Below, in pieces: positions 28,944 to 39,152 of a DNA stretch of 64,000 nt; the first letter of the stretch is position 1, and every line of letters starts with the position of its first letter. The stretch comes from Haemophilus parainfluenzae (GTDB lineage Bacteria > Pseudomonadota > Gammaproteobacteria > Enterobacterales > Pasteurellaceae): contig NZ_QEPT01000004.1 of NCBI RefSeq assembly GCF_003252755.1, positions 1 to 64,000 on the forward strand. Direction: 5' to 3'. The translations under genes were made by a program, and so were the position numbers. The notes under the pieces are model-generated. The model did not search any database, had not been told where the DNA came from, and worked only from the letters and a program-made list of their open reading frames with translations.

Positions 28944-29591
28944 ATGTCTTATACTCTACCTGAATTAGGCTACGCTTATGATGCGTTAGAACCACATTTT
29001 GATGCACAAACAATGGAAATTCACCACTCTAAACACCACCAAGCCTATGTAAATAATGCAAATGCCGTGTTAGAAACTTTACCTGCTGAATTTTCTGAAA
29101 TGTGTGCAGGTCAATTAATCAGCCAATTAGATAAAATCCCTGCTGAAAAACGTACGGCATTACGTAACAACGCAGGCGGTCACGCAAACCACAGCTTATT
29201 CTGGAAATCATTGAAAAAAGGCACTACTTTACAAGGTGATTTAAAAGCCGCTATCGAACGTGATTTCGGTTCTGTAGAAAACTTCAAAGCTGAATTTGAA
29301 AAAGCTGCAGCGACTCGTTTCGGTTCTGGTTGGGCATGGTTAGTAATTAACCAAGGTAAATTATCTGTTGTTTCTACCGCAAACCAAGATTCTCCATTAA
29401 TGGGCAAAGAAATAGCAGGTTGTGAAGGTTTCCCACTTTTAGGTTTAGACGTTTGGGAACACGCTTACTACTTGAAATTCCAAAACCGTCGTCCAGACTA
29501 CATCAAAGAGTTCTGGAACGTAGTGAACTGGGATTTCGTGGCAGAGCGTTTAGCTAAAAAATTAGCAAACTGCGGATGTTCAGCTAAATAA
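28944..29591 (+). CDS. sodA: superoxide dismutase, Mn type
   Basis: Dismutates superoxide to oxygen and peroxide in the cytoplasm. The 215 residues hold the four metal ligands His27, His83, Asp169 and His173 (DVWEHAYY). The [10 protein letters not shown] segment around His83 is typical of Mn-dependent SODs. The C-terminus has an unusual Cys pair (NCGCSAK). Codon bias is strong, as in gapA. A good ribosome site (AAGGA) and a terminator frame the gene, which is monocistronic. Confidence 0.97.
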   Translation: MSYTLPELGYAYDALEPHFDAQTMEIHHSKHHQAYVNNANAVLETLPAEFSEMCAGQLISQLDKIPAEKRTALRNNAGGHANHSLFWKSLKKGTTLQGDLKAAIERDFGSVENFKAEFEKAAATRFGSGWAWLVINQGKLSVVSTANQDSPLMGKEIAGCEGFPLLGLDVWEHAYYLKFQNRRPDYIKEFWNVVNWDFVAERLAKKLANCGCSAK

Positions 29592-29610
29592 TCGCTTTTT
29601 AAAATGTAAA

Positions 29611-29638
29611 AAATCGCCTTTTTTTAGGCGATTTTTTT
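29611..29638 (+). terminator. sodA terminator
   Basis: Perfect 8-bp stem AATCGCCT/AGGCGATT (29612-29619 with 29626-29633) with a T-only loop, followed by a T run. The next gene ends at 29644 on the other strand, so the hairpin may serve both. Confidence 0.9.
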
Positions 29639-29643
29639 ATTGG

Positions 29644-30087
29644 TTAAATCCAACGTCTGACTTTTTTCTTATAAGCTAAATAAGACTTACCAAACTTCTT
29701 CTCTAACCAGTATTCTTCAGGTTTAATTTGCCATTGAGTGATGAAATAAATAAACAGAAAAACACCTAGAAAACTGACCGCACTTTGCAAATAAACCGCC
29801 CATGCAACTAGCAAGCTAGCTAAACTTAAATACATTGGGTTACGGCTAAAACGATAAATACCATTTGCCACAAACACATCACTTTTTTCTAAGTGAATTG
29901 GGTTGATATTCGCTTTACTTTTATAGAATTGCCAAAGGCTGAAAAAAGCGATGGCAGAAGAAACCAATACAATCGAATAAACTGCTAATGCATTGATTTT
30001 GAACGGATAAGGATTGGGTAAATATGCCATGACAAGTGCACAACCAATAAAAATGACGGGAGGCGGCACAAGAGGTTTCTGAATCAT
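29644..30087 (-). CDS. isoprenylcysteine carboxyl methyltransferase-like membrane protein
   Basis: A 147-residue membrane protein with about four hydrophobic segments. It carries the C-terminal ICMT/PEMT signature: RNPMY around residue 86, the helical EE motif (KPEEYWLEKKFG) and YLAYKKKVRRW at the end. These residues bind S-adenosylmethionine in the family. The bacterial substrate is unknown (phospholipid or small isoprenoid methylation are possibilities). It follows the yfgM terminator in the same direction. An uptake sequence lies inside. Confidence 0.8.
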   Translation of the reverse strand: MIQKPLVPPPVIFIGCALVMAYLPNPYPFKINALAVYSIVLVSSAIAFFSLWQFYKSKANINPIHLEKSDVFVANGIYRFSRNPMYLSLASLLVAWAVYLQSAVSFLGVFLFIYFITQWQIKPEEYWLEKKFGKSYLAYKKKVRRWI

Positions 30088-30103
30088 CAGATCAAAAATC
30101 CAA

Positions 30104-30128
30104 CAAAAAAGCCCGAAAAATTCGGGCT
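30104..30128 (-). terminator. terminator of the rodZ-ispG-hisS-yfgM run
   Basis: On the minus strand AGCCCGAA/TTCGGGCT (30110-30117 with 30121-30128) forms a perfect 8-bp stem with a 3-base loop and a six-T tail. It lies 11 bases after the yfgM stop. Confidence 0.88.
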
Positions 30129-30138
30129 AATTAAAATA

Positions 30139-30753
30139 TTACAGATTATTTAATTTCATCTGCGCCATTTGTTTCTCTAACGGGTTACCGCTTTTTTGTG
30201 CATTCTCAAAGCTTGATTTAGCACCATTCACATCACCTTTTGCGACTTGAATATCACCCGCTAAAAGATCTTTACGCGCACTAAAGCCTTGGCTTTTCAC
30301 TTGATTTAGACTTGCTAATGCGGCATCAAATTGACCTTGTTGGAATTGCACAGCTGACAAACGAAGTGCCGCAAGAGATGTTAAGATATCATCTTGTGAT
30401 TGAGCAATCGCTTGTTTCAAGCTGTTTTCAGCAGATGCGTAATCTTGTTTTGCAACGAAACCTTTTGCTTCATCTAATAAACTAAATACCGCATAGCTGG
30501 TTTTATCATGCGCTTTCACAAATTCAGCCACTTTAGCTTGTTGTGCTGCGGCATCTTTATTTGTGGTATAAACTAACGCATCATATTCAGCAGACGCTTG
30601 CATAATTTGATTAGCTTGATAAGACTGCCAATAACGCCACCCCAACATCCCGCCTACGCCAAGAATAAAAGCGGCAATAATGGCTTTGCCATTGTCTTTC
30701 CACCACTCTTTTAACTGATTCAGTTCTTGTTCTTCTTCAATGGTATATGCCAT
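30139..30753 (-). CDS. yfgM: SecYEG-associated periplasmic chaperone YfgM
   Basis: Ancillary translocon protein that works with PpiD to hand over newly exported proteins. The 204 residues have a cytoplasmic N-terminus (EEEQELNQLKEWWKDN), one membrane segment (about 24-43) and a periplasmic TPR-like domain. It follows hisS as in E. coli. Its partner gene, ppiD, is in the same window at 43.9 kb. Confidence 0.93.
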   Translation of the reverse strand: MAYTIEEEQELNQLKEWWKDNGKAIIAAFILGVGGMLGWRYWQSYQANQIMQASAEYDALVYTTNKDAAAQQAKVAEFVKAHDKTSYAVFSLLDEAKGFVAKQDYASAENSLKQAIAQSQDDILTSLAALRLSAVQFQQGQFDAALASLNQVKSQGFSARKDLLAGDIQVAKGDVNGAKSSFENAQKSGNPLEKQMAQMKLNNL

Positions 30754-30771
30754 TTTCCTATCCTTCTAAAA

Positions 30772-32043
30772 TTAAAATTGGGCTTTCACGTGTTCAATTA
30801 AATTAGCCACATCAATGGTTTGCTGCTCTGCTGCGCCAAGTAAGTGTTTTACCACAACTTGATTATTTTGCACTTCACTTTCGCCAAGTACAAGAGCGAG
30901 AGTCGCACCAGACTTATCTGCGCGTTTAAATTGTTTTTTAAAGTTACCGCCGCTGCAATGCAACATAGTGCTTAAGTGCGGTAATTCTGAGCGAAGTTTT
31001 TCAGCGAGTTGGAATGCGGCTAATGTTGTGCCTTCACCTTGATAAACAACGTAAATATCTACCGCACTTTTTACCGGAATCGATTTATTCACTTCTTGAA
31101 CAAGTAGCACTAAACGCTCTAAGCCCATTGCGAAACCGATACCACTGGTTGCGTGACCACCAAGTTGTTCGACTAAGCCGTCATAACGTCCACCACCACA
31201 TACGGTGCCTTGTGCACCTAATGCAGATGTCACCCATTCAAATACGGTTTTATTATAATAGTCTAAGCCACGAACCAATTTTGGATTAATTTCATATTGA
31301 ATGCCAACCGCATCTAATAAACCACATAACTGTGCAAAATGCTCGCGACTTTCATCATCTAAATAATCCAATAATTTTGGCGCGCCGTCCAATACATCTT
31401 GTAATGCTTGATTTTTAGTATCCAAAATACGTAATGGATTTTTTACAAGACGTTCTTTCTCTTCTTCACTCATTAAATCTTGGTAATTTTCTAAGAAAGC
31501 TACTAATGCAGAACGATAGTTTGCACGTGCTTCTAATGAACCAATCGAATTTAATTGAAGAGAAACATGTTGATCAATCCCTAACGCTTTCCACAAACGC
31601 GCCGTTAAAATAATTAACTCAGCATCAATTTCAGGGGTTGCGATACCAAAGACTTCTACACCTGCTTGATGGAATTGACGGTAACGACCTTTTTGTGGAC
31701 GCTCGTGGCGGAACATTGGTCCCATATACCATAAACGTTGCTCATTATTATAAATCCAACCGTGCTCAATCGCAGCACGCACACATCCAGCTGTACCTTC
31801 AGGACGAAGTGTTAATTGCTCATCATTATCCCAGAATGTGTACATTTCTTTTGAGACAACATCGGTCACTTCACCGATTGCACGAGCAAATAATGGTGTG
31901 CTTTCCACGATTGGCATACGCACTTCTGAATAGCCGTAGCTGCTTAAAATTTGACGAACCTGTCCTTCAATCCATTGCCAAAGTGGAGATTCAGTTGGAG
32001 AACAGTCGTTCATCCCACGAATTGCTTGAATATTTTTTGTCAC
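30772..32043 (-). CDS. hisS: histidine-tRNA ligase
   Basis: Class II aminoacyl-tRNA synthetase charging tRNA-His. The 423-residue protein has motif 1 around residue 45, motif 2 ([17 protein letters not shown], about 107-123), histidine-specific [15 protein letters not shown] and GGGRYDGL, motif 3 (GFAMGLERL) and the C-terminal anticodon-binding domain. It lies between ispG and yfgM, matching the conserved gammaproteobacterial order. Confidence 0.97.
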   Translation of the reverse strand: MTKNIQAIRGMNDCSPTESPLWQWIEGQVRQILSSYGYSEVRMPIVESTPLFARAIGEVTDVVSKEMYTFWDNDEQLTLRPEGTAGCVRAAIEHGWIYNNEQRLWYMGPMFRHERPQKGRYRQFHQAGVEVFGIATPEIDAELIILTARLWKALGIDQHVSLQLNSIGSLEARANYRSALVAFLENYQDLMSEEEKERLVKNPLRILDTKNQALQDVLDGAPKLLDYLDDESREHFAQLCGLLDAVGIQYEINPKLVRGLDYYNKTVFEWVTSALGAQGTVCGGGRYDGLVEQLGGHATSGIGFAMGLERLVLLVQEVNKSIPVKSAVDIYVVYQGEGTTLAAFQLAEKLRSELPHLSTMLHCSGGNFKKQFKRADKSGATLALVLGESEVQNNQVVVKHLLGAAEQQTIDVANLIEHVKAQF

Positions 32044-32052
32044 GAGTTTTCC

Positions 32053-33159
32053 TTAAATAATTCGATTTTTGGGATCTTGTTGTGCAACTTTCGCACGAAT
32101 TTTAGCTTCTAATTGGTCAATAATCGCATCATTATCAAAACGTTCTTTTTGACGCTCGCCGTCTAAATAATAACCGCTTTTCTTATTACCACCGGTCACA
32201 CCAAGATCAGACACTAATGCTTCACCTGGACCATTTACCACACAACCAATAATAGACACATCCATTGGGGTGATAATATCCTCTAAACGTTGTTCCAGTG
32301 CATTCACCGTGCCGATCACATCAAACTCTTGACGAGAACAAGTTGGGCAAGCAATAAAGTTAATCCCCCGAGAACGAATACGTAATGATTTCAAAATATC
32401 AAAACCAACTTTGATTTCTTCCACAGGATCGGCGGCTAAAGAGACACGTAAGGTATCACCAATACCTTCCGCCAACAGCATACCTAAACCAATTGCAGAT
32501 TTCACCGCACCTGCACGTGCGCCGCCCGCTTCCGTAATACCTAAATGCAATGGTTGTTTAATCGCTTTTGCCAGCAAACGGTAAGCTTCCACCGCAAGGA
32601 AGACATCAGATGCTTTTACGCTCACTTTGAATTGATCGAAGTTTAAACGATCTAAAATTTCAACATGGCGTAATGCTGATTCCAATAACGCTTCTGGTGT
32701 TGGCTCGCCAAATTTCTCTTGGATATCTTTTTCTAATGAGCCTGCATTAACACCTATACGGATCGGGATATTTTTATCACGTGCGCAATCCACCACAGCT
32801 CGAATACGATCTTCACGACCAATATTGCCTGGATTAATACGCAAGCAATCCACCCCATATTCAGCCACTTTTAACGCAATACGATAGTCAAAATGAATAT
32901 CTGCTACTAATGGCACATCCACTTGCTGTTTAATGATTTTAAACGCTTCGGCTGCATCCATGGTGGGTACAGAAACACGCACGATATCTGCACCAACACG
33001 TTCCAAGGATTTAATCTGTGCAACGGTCGCTTCAACATCCGTTGTGCGAGTATTTGTCATGGATTGTACAGCAATCGGTGCATCGCCACCGATTGGTACA
33101 TTGCCCACATAAATTTTTGTCGATTCACGACGCTTGATAGTAGGTTTTACTGCTGACAT
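32053..33159 (-). CDS. ispG: 4-hydroxy-3-methylbut-2-enyl diphosphate synthase
   Basis: Iron-sulfur enzyme of the MEP isoprenoid pathway that converts MEcPP to HMBPP. The 368 residues have a TIM-barrel (about 1-265) and a C-terminal iron-sulfur domain with Cys in [12 protein letters not shown] and [10 protein letters not shown] (three cysteine ligands and a glutamate). It is between rodZ and hisS, as in E. coli. Confidence 0.97.
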   Translation of the reverse strand: MSAVKPTIKRRESTKIYVGNVPIGGDAPIAVQSMTNTRTTDVEATVAQIKSLERVGADIVRVSVPTMDAAEAFKIIKQQVDVPLVADIHFDYRIALKVAEYGVDCLRINPGNIGREDRIRAVVDCARDKNIPIRIGVNAGSLEKDIQEKFGEPTPEALLESALRHVEILDRLNFDQFKVSVKASDVFLAVEAYRLLAKAIKQPLHLGITEAGGARAGAVKSAIGLGMLLAEGIGDTLRVSLAADPVEEIKVGFDILKSLRIRSRGINFIACPTCSRQEFDVIGTVNALEQRLEDIITPMDVSIIGCVVNGPGEALVSDLGVTGGNKKSGYYLDGERQKERFDNDAIIDQLEAKIRAKVAQQDPKNRII

Positions 33160-33176
33160 TCTTTCGTAAATTTTCG

Positions 33177-34205
33177 TTAAGGTTTTGGTAATTTAAATTT
33201 AGCCACACGGCCATCAACGGTAAGTGGATACGCTTCGCCTTTATAAGTAATACGAACGTTACCCGGCGCACCGATAATCAATGCATAGTCGCTACCATTA
33301 AAGGTTAAGACTTCGCCTTGTTTATATTCTTTTTGCGCTAATACTTTACGGTTCTGATCTTTCACACTAATCCAGCTTGAATTTTTGGTAATCTCAATAA
33401 CGAGATCGCCTTTCGCTGTTGTTGGTGTTTCAGAAATAGCTGGGTTTTCAACCGCACTTTGCGCATCGGGCACGGTTGGCTCTATTGTTGGTTCTGTGCT
33501 AGGTAACGTTTGTTCCACAACCGGTGTTTTAGCTTGTTCAACGGTAGGTGCTGAAGTTACTACAGTTGAAACTTCTGCTTTTACTGATTGAGCTTGATTT
33601 TCTTGAGTATTTAAAACAACAGGTTCAACAGCATTATTTTTTGCTTCCGCTACAGGCGCTGTTCCATTATTTGACGTCGCAGGCTGACTATTTATCGCGA
33701 CTGGAATTTCATTTGAATGAGTAACTGGCACCTCTGCTATCTTTTCTTTTTCAACATAGGTTTGTACTAAATTATCACGTTCTTCGTTGGATTTTTGATA
33801 ATTCTGCCACCACCATAACCCTGTCATCCCAACAGCCGCAAGTAAAATAATGGTTGTGAGTGTACCGACCCAGCGACTATGAGAAGAGTATTGGTTAACT
33901 GAACGCGTCGCACGTGCATTTTTACCTAAATCATTTTTGTATGCTTCACCAAAGGTCAAATGCGCCCATTCGCTCTCAGGAATACGTAAAAATTTTGTAT
34001 AACTACGTACATACCCTTTCATAAAAGTTGATGGCACATTTTTTTGGACAAATTCATTATTTTCTAATTTTTCCAAAATACTTGGGCGCAAAGAAATCGC
34101 CTTTGCAGCATCTTCTAGAGAAAGATTCAATGCTTCTCGAGTTTGGCGAAGTTTATCCCCAAAGGAGATTTCAGTTGTTTCGGATTGTTCAACAGTTGTA
34201 TTCAT
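33177..34205 (-). CDS. rodZ: cytoskeleton protein RodZ
   Basis: Links MreB to the cell wall elongation machinery and sets rod shape. I start at the ATG at 34203-34205 (342 aa), since an upstream TTG would only add a hydrophobic run before MNTTVEQ. The parts are a cytoplasmic HTH (about 17-85, [22 protein letters not shown]), a membrane segment (about 112-132), a long low-complexity periplasmic linker rich in Val, Pro, Glu and Thr (about 145-260), and a C-terminal beta-rich DUF4115 domain. The linker contains an uptake sequence read as SAVE. Confidence 0.92.
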   Translation of the reverse strand: MNTTVEQSETTEISFGDKLRQTREALNLSLEDAAKAISLRPSILEKLENNEFVQKNVPSTFMKGYVRSYTKFLRIPESEWAHLTFGEAYKNDLGKNARATRSVNQYSSHSRWVGTLTTIILLAAVGMTGLWWWQNYQKSNEERDNLVQTYVEKEKIAEVPVTHSNEIPVAINSQPATSNNGTAPVAEAKNNAVEPVVLNTQENQAQSVKAEVSTVVTSAPTVEQAKTPVVEQTLPSTEPTIEPTVPDAQSAVENPAISETPTTAKGDLVIEITKNSSWISVKDQNRKVLAQKEYKQGEVLTFNGSDYALIIGAPGNVRITYKGEAYPLTVDGRVAKFKLPKP

Positions 34206-34279
34206 AGGTATAAAATAAAAAAATAGCAATAAAAAACTAAATGCTAAATTCTAAAGTCGAAAGGGGCTTTTGGCAATGA

Positions 34280-34822
34280 TTATTTGAGTGAGCAGAGTTT
34301 TTCCGCTCTAGAAGGATCAACTTGACGCAATTTATCCAATGCCTGTTGATAAACATCGGTTTGTTTTCCAGCAAAAGCACAAAGTGCTATGTTTTCGTAA
34401 GTATCGGCTTGATGATAATAATTTGGTGCAGCAAGTGCAGCATTAAATTGTGAATAAGCTTGTTCAAACTCACCTTGCCCACAGAGAAATGCACCAAAGT
34501 TGTTATACACATCGCCTTGCTTATCGTCTAATTTAATCGCTTGCAAATAAGCTTGCTGCGCTTTTTCTGTATCGCCTTGTAATTGATAAAAATGTGCAAA
34601 TGCAGAATGCACAAGGTAATAGCGTTCATCATGTTCAAGGGCTTTATCTAAATTCAGTTTGGCTTGAACAAAATCATTTTGTTGAAGATAGCCTAATGCC
34701 AATTCAACGCGAGCTTTTGCGGCTTGTTGTTTATTAAAATCAACGGAAGACTGAGAGACACAAGCAGAAAAAACAAAAGGAAAAATGACCGCACTTAGAA
34801 TGTTAATTGGGATTAATTTCAT
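34280..34822 (-). CDS. pilF: type IV pilus biogenesis/stability lipoprotein PilF (PilW)
   Basis: Pilotin-like TPR lipoprotein that helps assemble the PilQ secretin. The ATG at 34820-34822 has AGGAG at the correct distance and starts a lipoprotein signal (MKLIPINILSAVIFPFVFSAC, lipobox FSAC). A GTG 24 bases upstream would place a charged stretch first and is rejected. Several TPR repeats follow (e.g. GDVYNNFGAFLCGQGEFEQA). The gene is 180 codons long and lies between rlmN and rodZ. In a naturally competent genus it probably serves the DNA-uptake pilus. Confidence 0.9.
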   Translation of the reverse strand: MKLIPINILSAVIFPFVFSACVSQSSVDFNKQQAAKARVELALGYLQQNDFVQAKLNLDKALEHDERYYLVHSAFAHFYQLQGDTEKAQQAYLQAIKLDDKQGDVYNNFGAFLCGQGEFEQAYSQFNAALAAPNYYHQADTYENIALCAFAGKQTDVYQQALDKLRQVDPSRAEKLCSLK

Positions 34823-34891
34823 CTTATCACTCCTCTCTCTTATCACTCTTATCCGGGCAGTTTTCCCTTTACAAGTATTGCTATATTTAGC

Positions 34892-36040
34892 TTAGTTAAC
34901 AGCTTTCACGTCAATACCTTCACCAAACTTACGCTTCATTGCTGTACGTTTAGTTCGGTCGATGACATCACCCGCCAACTGACCACAAGCGGCATCAATA
35001 TCATCACCACGAGTTTTGCGCACAATTACCGTAAAACCGTATTCCATTAAGGTTTTTTGGAAACGATCGACACGGCTATTTGAGCTTTTACCATAAGGCG
35101 CTTCAGGGAATGGATTCCATGGGATCAAGTTGATTTTACACGGGGTATTTTTTAATACTTTGGCTAATTGATGCGCATGCTCTGTGCCATCATTCACGTG
35201 ATCTAATAACACATATTCAATTGTCACTTTACCATGATTCGCATTCGATACTTCTAAATATCTATGCACCGAATCCATCAGCATTTTGATGTTGTATTTT
35301 TTATTGATTGGCATAATTTCATCACGCAATTCATCATTAGGTGCGTGAAGTGAAATCGCTAATGCCACATCAATCTTATCGCGCAACATATCGAGTGCAG
35401 GCACAACACCAGAAGTGGATAACGTCACGCGTCGTTTAGATAACCCATACGCGAAATCATCCAGCATAATTTCCATTGCAGGGACAACATTTGCCACATT
35501 CAGTAATGGCTCGCCCATGCCCATCATCACCACATTGGTAATCGGACGAACACCCGTCACACCAAAATTACCAATAATTTTTGATGCACGCCAAACCTGA
35601 CCGATAATTTCTGACACCGTTAAATTACGGTTAAAGCCTTGCTGTGCTGTCGAACAGAAAGTACAAGCTAAGGCACAGCCTACTTGAGAAGAGACACAAA
35701 GTGTTGCGCGATCTGCTTCAGGAATATAGACCGTTTCAACTTGCTGTTCACCTACCTGCATCGCCCATTTAATGGTACCATCCGCAGAGCGTTGCTCAAC
35801 CGCCACTTCTGGCGCTTTAATTTCCGAGACCGCTTTTAATTTTTCTCGTAATTTTTTATTAATATTGGTCATATTGTCGAAGTTATCTTCGCCAAAATGA
35901 TAAATCCATTTCACTAATTGATCCGCACGAAATGGTTTCTCGCCTAATTCAGCAAAAAACTCACGCATCTGCTGACGCGTTAAATCCATTAAGTTAATCT
36001 TTTTTGTATTCGTTTCGGATGAAAGGGGTTGTTCTAACAT
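34892..36040 (-). CDS. rlmN: 23S rRNA A2503/tRNA A37 C2-methyltransferase RlmN
   Basis: Radical SAM enzyme that methylates C2 of A2503 in 23S rRNA and A37 of some tRNAs. The 382 residues have the radical SAM cluster motif CALACTFC (CxxxCxxC, about residue 122), a GMGEPLLN segment (MMGMGEP) and two conserved Cys used for methyl transfer, one near the end (DIDAACGQL). The order rlmN-pilF-rodZ-ispG-hisS is the same as in E. coli. Confidence 0.97.
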   Translation of the reverse strand: MLEQPLSSETNTKKINLMDLTRQQMREFFAELGEKPFRADQLVKWIYHFGEDNFDNMTNINKKLREKLKAVSEIKAPEVAVEQRSADGTIKWAMQVGEQQVETVYIPEADRATLCVSSQVGCALACTFCSTAQQGFNRNLTVSEIIGQVWRASKIIGNFGVTGVRPITNVVMMGMGEPLLNVANVVPAMEIMLDDFAYGLSKRRVTLSTSGVVPALDMLRDKIDVALAISLHAPNDELRDEIMPINKKYNIKMLMDSVHRYLEVSNANHGKVTIEYVLLDHVNDGTEHAHQLAKVLKNTPCKINLIPWNPFPEAPYGKSSNSRVDRFQKTLMEYGFTVIVRKTRGDDIDAACGQLAGDVIDRTKRTAMKRKFGEGIDVKAVN

Positions 36041-36190
36041 AAAGCCTCGTTATTACACATTACGGCGATGATGTTACTCATAATTGAGCAACAAAAAATT
36101 CGCATATTAAAAATGAGCCGAGATTTTACAGATTTACCGACAGATAAGCTAGCAGATTTAAAAAACAACGAAAATTTTGACCGCACTTAT

Positions 36191-36208
36191 TTGCGATCCG
36201 CATCGCAA
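36191..36208. repeat. perfect hairpin in the rlmN-pbpG gap
   Basis: TTGCGAT-CCGC-ATCGCAA is a perfect 7-bp palindrome with a 4-base centre. The 302-base gap (36041-36342) also holds two uptake sequences in opposite orientation at about 36180 and 36233. No gene is visible in it. The palindrome has no T run on either side, so I do not call it a terminator; a regulator site is possible. Confidence 0.5.
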
Positions 36209-36342
36209 AAATCAAAAAAATGAAAGGGAAAAGTGCGGTTAAAAAAACTTCGAATTTTTTCTCTTTCATACATCCCACCCCCCTACAAAAACTGATAGAA
36301 TGTGCACTTCGTTTTATTCTCTGAGTTAGCTATATTGAAGAT

Positions 36343-37218
36343 ATGTTAAAAAAAGTTCTTTCTGTATTGTGTTTAGTACCCGCAGTCGCAACGGCACAAT
36401 CTTATATCGTATATGATTTCACCCATGATAGAGTGCTCGAAAGTAGCTCACCTAATCATGTGCAACCTATCGCATCCGTCACCAAGTTAATGACAGCGAA
36501 TGTGTTTCTTGAAAATAATCGAAACGCAAATTGTACTGCATCGATTACTGACGATGATTATGATTACATTAAAGGCACACATACAAAATTACCAAAATAC
36601 ACGCCAATTTCTTGTAATGAATTATTAAAAGCAATGCTTGTTCATTCTGATAACTATGCTGCCCATGCACTTTCTCGCTCTGCGGGCATGAGTCGTTTGC
36701 AATTTATCCAAAAAATGAATGAGAAAGCACGAGAATTAGGCATGCGCTCTACTCGCTTTTCAGACAGTTCAGGTTTATCTGATAGCAACATTTCAAGTGC
36801 AATGGATTTAGTTAAGCTAGCCAAATACTCGCTCAATAAAGCACAAATCAAAAATCTTTCTAATATGCCAAGTGCCTTCATTCAAGCTGGCGGACGCAGC
36901 GTTTTTGTTAAAAACACCAATAAATTAGTGCGTGAAGAAGTGTTTGATGCGGCAATTAATAAAACCGGTTACATTCGCGAATCTGGCTATAATTTAGTCT
37001 TTGTGAATAAAAATCCATGTAATCGCGCGACCATTGGGGTGATCAGTTTAAATAACCATTCATCTGCGTTTCGTACTAACTTTACTAAAGGAAAATTGGA
37101 ACAATACGGTTGTATCGCAGGGCGTAGCATGCACAACTTTACTGTTGATGAAGCCCAATATGAAGAAGGCTATGATGAAGCGGGTATGGATCGCCTAATT
37201 CAACAAGTTGGTGGTTAA
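36343..37218 (+). CDS. pbpG: D-alanyl-D-alanine endopeptidase (PBP7)
   Basis: Periplasmic serine enzyme that cuts peptide crosslinks in peptidoglycan. The 291-residue protein starts with a signal peptide (cleavage near ATAQS, residue 18-20). The three penicillin-binding motifs are SVTK (Ser45, Lys48), SDN (102-104) and KTG (207-209). It resembles E. coli PbpG in size and in lacking the long C-terminal domain of DacA types. A terminator follows the gene. Confidence 0.93.
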   Translation: MLKKVLSVLCLVPAVATAQSYIVYDFTHDRVLESSSPNHVQPIASVTKLMTANVFLENNRNANCTASITDDDYDYIKGTHTKLPKYTPISCNELLKAMLVHSDNYAAHALSRSAGMSRLQFIQKMNEKARELGMRSTRFSDSSGLSDSNISSAMDLVKLAKYSLNKAQIKNLSNMPSAFIQAGGRSVFVKNTNKLVREEVFDAAINKTGYIRESGYNLVFVNKNPCNRATIGVISLNNHSSAFRTNFTKGKLEQYGCIAGRSMHNFTVDEAQYEEGYDEAGMDRLIQQVGG

Positions 37219-37224
37219 TCATTT

Positions 37225-37266
37225 CAAAAAGAGCGGTCAATTTTGCACAAAATTTTCCGCTTTTTA
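37225..37266 (+). terminator. pbpG terminator
   Basis: AAAAAGAGCGG...CCGCTTTTT with an inner AATTTT/AAAATT pairing forms a long hairpin directly after pbpG, ending in Ts. The left arm holds an uptake-like sequence with one change (AGAGCGGT). Confidence 0.75.
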
Positions 37267-37287
37267 ATTTTAATCACCTATCGATTT

Positions 37288-37306
37288 GATAATTATTTTC
37301 ATTTAA
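37288..37306. promoter_or_regulatory. possible Fur-type operator
   Basis: GATAATTATTTTCATTTAA keeps 13 of the 19 bases of the Fur box consensus, all the main hexamer starts included. It lies 66 bases before the start of a metal-binding protein gene, where a Fur- or Mn-responsive site is expected. The match is partial, so this is a suggestion. Confidence 0.4.
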
Positions 37307-37371
37307 AAAGCTTGTAAAAAATGATATTATTATGCAGAATGCTAATTCATCATTATTTTTAAGGAGATCTC

Positions 37372-38253
37372 ATGAAGCATTTATTTAAAAGCCTATCTGT
37401 TATCGCTCTAGGTTTAGCAGCTTTACAAGCCGAAGCGAAATTTAAAGTGGTGACCACATTTACGGTTATTCAGGATATCGCACAAAATGTTGCGGGCGAT
37501 GCCGCGACGGTGGAATCTATCACCAAACCTGGTGCAGAAATTCACGAGTATGAACCGACCCCTAAAGATATTGTAAAAGCTCAATCTGCTGATTTAATTT
37601 TATGGAACGGATTAAATTTAGAGCGTTGGTTTGAGCGTTTCTTCCAAAATATCAAAGATAAACCAGCCGTTGTGGTAACCGAAGGCGTCACGCCACTTTC
37701 TATTTATGAAGGCCCTTATAAAGATGCCCCTAACCCACACGCTTGGATGTCGCCATCTAATGCGTTGATTTATGTCGAAAATATCAAAAATGCATTAGTT
37801 AAATACGATCCGCAAAATGCTGATACTTATCAAAAAAATGCAGCGGCGTATGCAGAAAAAATCAAACAGCTCGATAAACCTTTACGTGAAAAACTCTCAC
37901 AGATTCCTGCCGACCAACGTTGGTTAGTGACTAGTGAAGGCGCCTTTAGTTATTTAGCGAAAGATTACGATCTCAAAGAAGGCTATTTATGGCCAATTAA
38001 CGCTGAACAACAAGGTACGCCTCAACAAGTGCGTAAACTTATCGATTTAGTGAAAAAAAATCACATTCCAGTGGTATTTAGTGAAAGTACCGTGTCAGCC
38101 AAACCTGCTCAACAGGTAGCGAAAGAAAGCGGTGCTAAGTACGGCGGCGTACTTTATGTCGATTCCCTTTCTGCTGCTGATGGCCCTGTACCAACTTATA
38201 TTGACTTACTGAATGTCACTGTATCCACCATAGTCAAAGGATTTGAAAAATAA
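37372..38253 (+). CDS. Mn/Fe(Zn) ABC transporter, periplasmic binding protein
   Basis: Cluster A-I metal-binding lipoprotein-like solute receptor of the SitA/YfeA/MntC group (ZnuA-type fold). The 293-residue protein has a signal peptide (about 1-22). Likely metal ligands are in [22 protein letters not shown] and VDSLSAADG, that is His, His, Glu and Asp, the Mn/Fe type. There is no His-rich loop as found in ZnuA. Corresponds to the H. influenzae gene before the same ABC cluster. First gene of a four-gene operon, overlapping the next at TAATGA. Confidence 0.93.
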   Translation: MKHLFKSLSVIALGLAALQAEAKFKVVTTFTVIQDIAQNVAGDAATVESITKPGAEIHEYEPTPKDIVKAQSADLILWNGLNLERWFERFFQNIKDKPAVVVTEGVTPLSIYEGPYKDAPNPHAWMSPSNALIYVENIKNALVKYDPQNADTYQKNAAAYAEKIKQLDKPLREKLSQIPADQRWLVTSEGAFSYLAKDYDLKEGYLWPINAEQQGTPQQVRKLIDLVKKNHIPVVFSESTVSAKPAQQVAKESGAKYGGVLYVDSLSAADGPVPTYIDLLNVTVSTIVKGFEK

Positions 38254-39149
38254 TGACTGAACTGTCCGCTTCTATTTCCGTTAATGACGTAACCGTGCGT
38301 TACAACAACGGGCACACTGCAATTTATGATGTTACCTTTGCATTACAAGGGGGAACCATCTGTGCTCTTGTCGGCGTAAATGGGAGCGGAAAATCAACGC
38401 TATTCAAAAGCATCATGGGCTTAATTAAACCACAACAAGGCAATATTTCGCTTTGTGGTTTGCCAATTAATCGAGCTTTGAAACAAAATTTGGTTGCCTA
38501 TGTGCCGCAAGCGGAAGAAGTCGATTGGCAATTTCCAGTCTCCGTTTATGATGTTGTCATGATGGGACGCTACGGCTACATGAATTTTCTACGTATTCCA
38601 AAGGCTGAAGACAAACAAAAAGTGCTCGAAGCGATGCAACGGGTAAACATCGAGCATTTAGCTGAACGACAAATCGGCGAGCTTTCTGGTGGACAGAAAA
38701 AACGCGTATTTTTGGCTCGAGCATTAGCACAGCAAAGTAAGATTATCTTACTCGATGAGCCTTTTACGGGTGTGGATGTTAAAACTGAAAATGCGATTGT
38801 GGAACTCCTTCGCCAATTACGTGCTGAAGGCCATTTAATTTTAGTCTCTACCCACAATTTAGGCTCTGTACCAGACTTCTGTGACCAAGTGGTGATGATT
38901 AACCGTACTGTGATTGCAGCCGGTAAAACGGAAGATACATTTAATCAGCATAATTTGGAAAAAGTCTTTGGTGGTGTATTACGACACATCAAATTATTAG
39001 GTGAAGATCTGCATAATGATGAAGATAAACGTGCGGTGACCGTTCTCACAGATGATGAACGCCCAGTTGTCTTCTATGGCGAAACCAAAAATGATCCGCC
39101 TGCAACGGCTGTTAAATCCTGTCGTCTGCCTCCGTCTGACAAGGAATAA
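38253..39149 (+). CDS. Mn/Fe ABC transporter, ATPase
   Basis: ATP-binding subunit that powers metal import. The 298 residues include Walker [10 protein letters not shown] (about residue 42), the signature LSGGQKKR, Walker B IILLDEPF and an H-loop (STHNL). A C-terminal tail of about 45 residues (beyond residue 250) is longer than usual. It is coupled to the binding protein (1-base overlap) and lies 3 bases before the first permease. Confidence 0.95.
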   Translation: MTELSASISVNDVTVRYNNGHTAIYDVTFALQGGTICALVGVNGSGKSTLFKSIMGLIKPQQGNISLCGLPINRALKQNLVAYVPQAEEVDWQFPVSVYDVVMMGRYGYMNFLRIPKAEDKQKVLEAMQRVNIEHLAERQIGELSGGQKKRVFLARALAQQSKIILLDEPFTGVDVKTENAIVELLRQLRAEGHLILVSTHNLGSVPDFCDQVVMINRTVIAAGKTEDTFNQHNLEKVFGGVLRHIKLLGEDLHNDEDKRAVTVLTDDERPVVFYGETKNDPPATAVKSCRLPPSDKE

Positions 39150-39152
39150 GTC

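Noticed and set aside
34206-34229. Longer N-terminus for RodZ from an upstream TTG
   Set aside because: Would put LFFYFIP before the conserved MNTT start, with no ribosome site. The ATG at 34205 fits the family.
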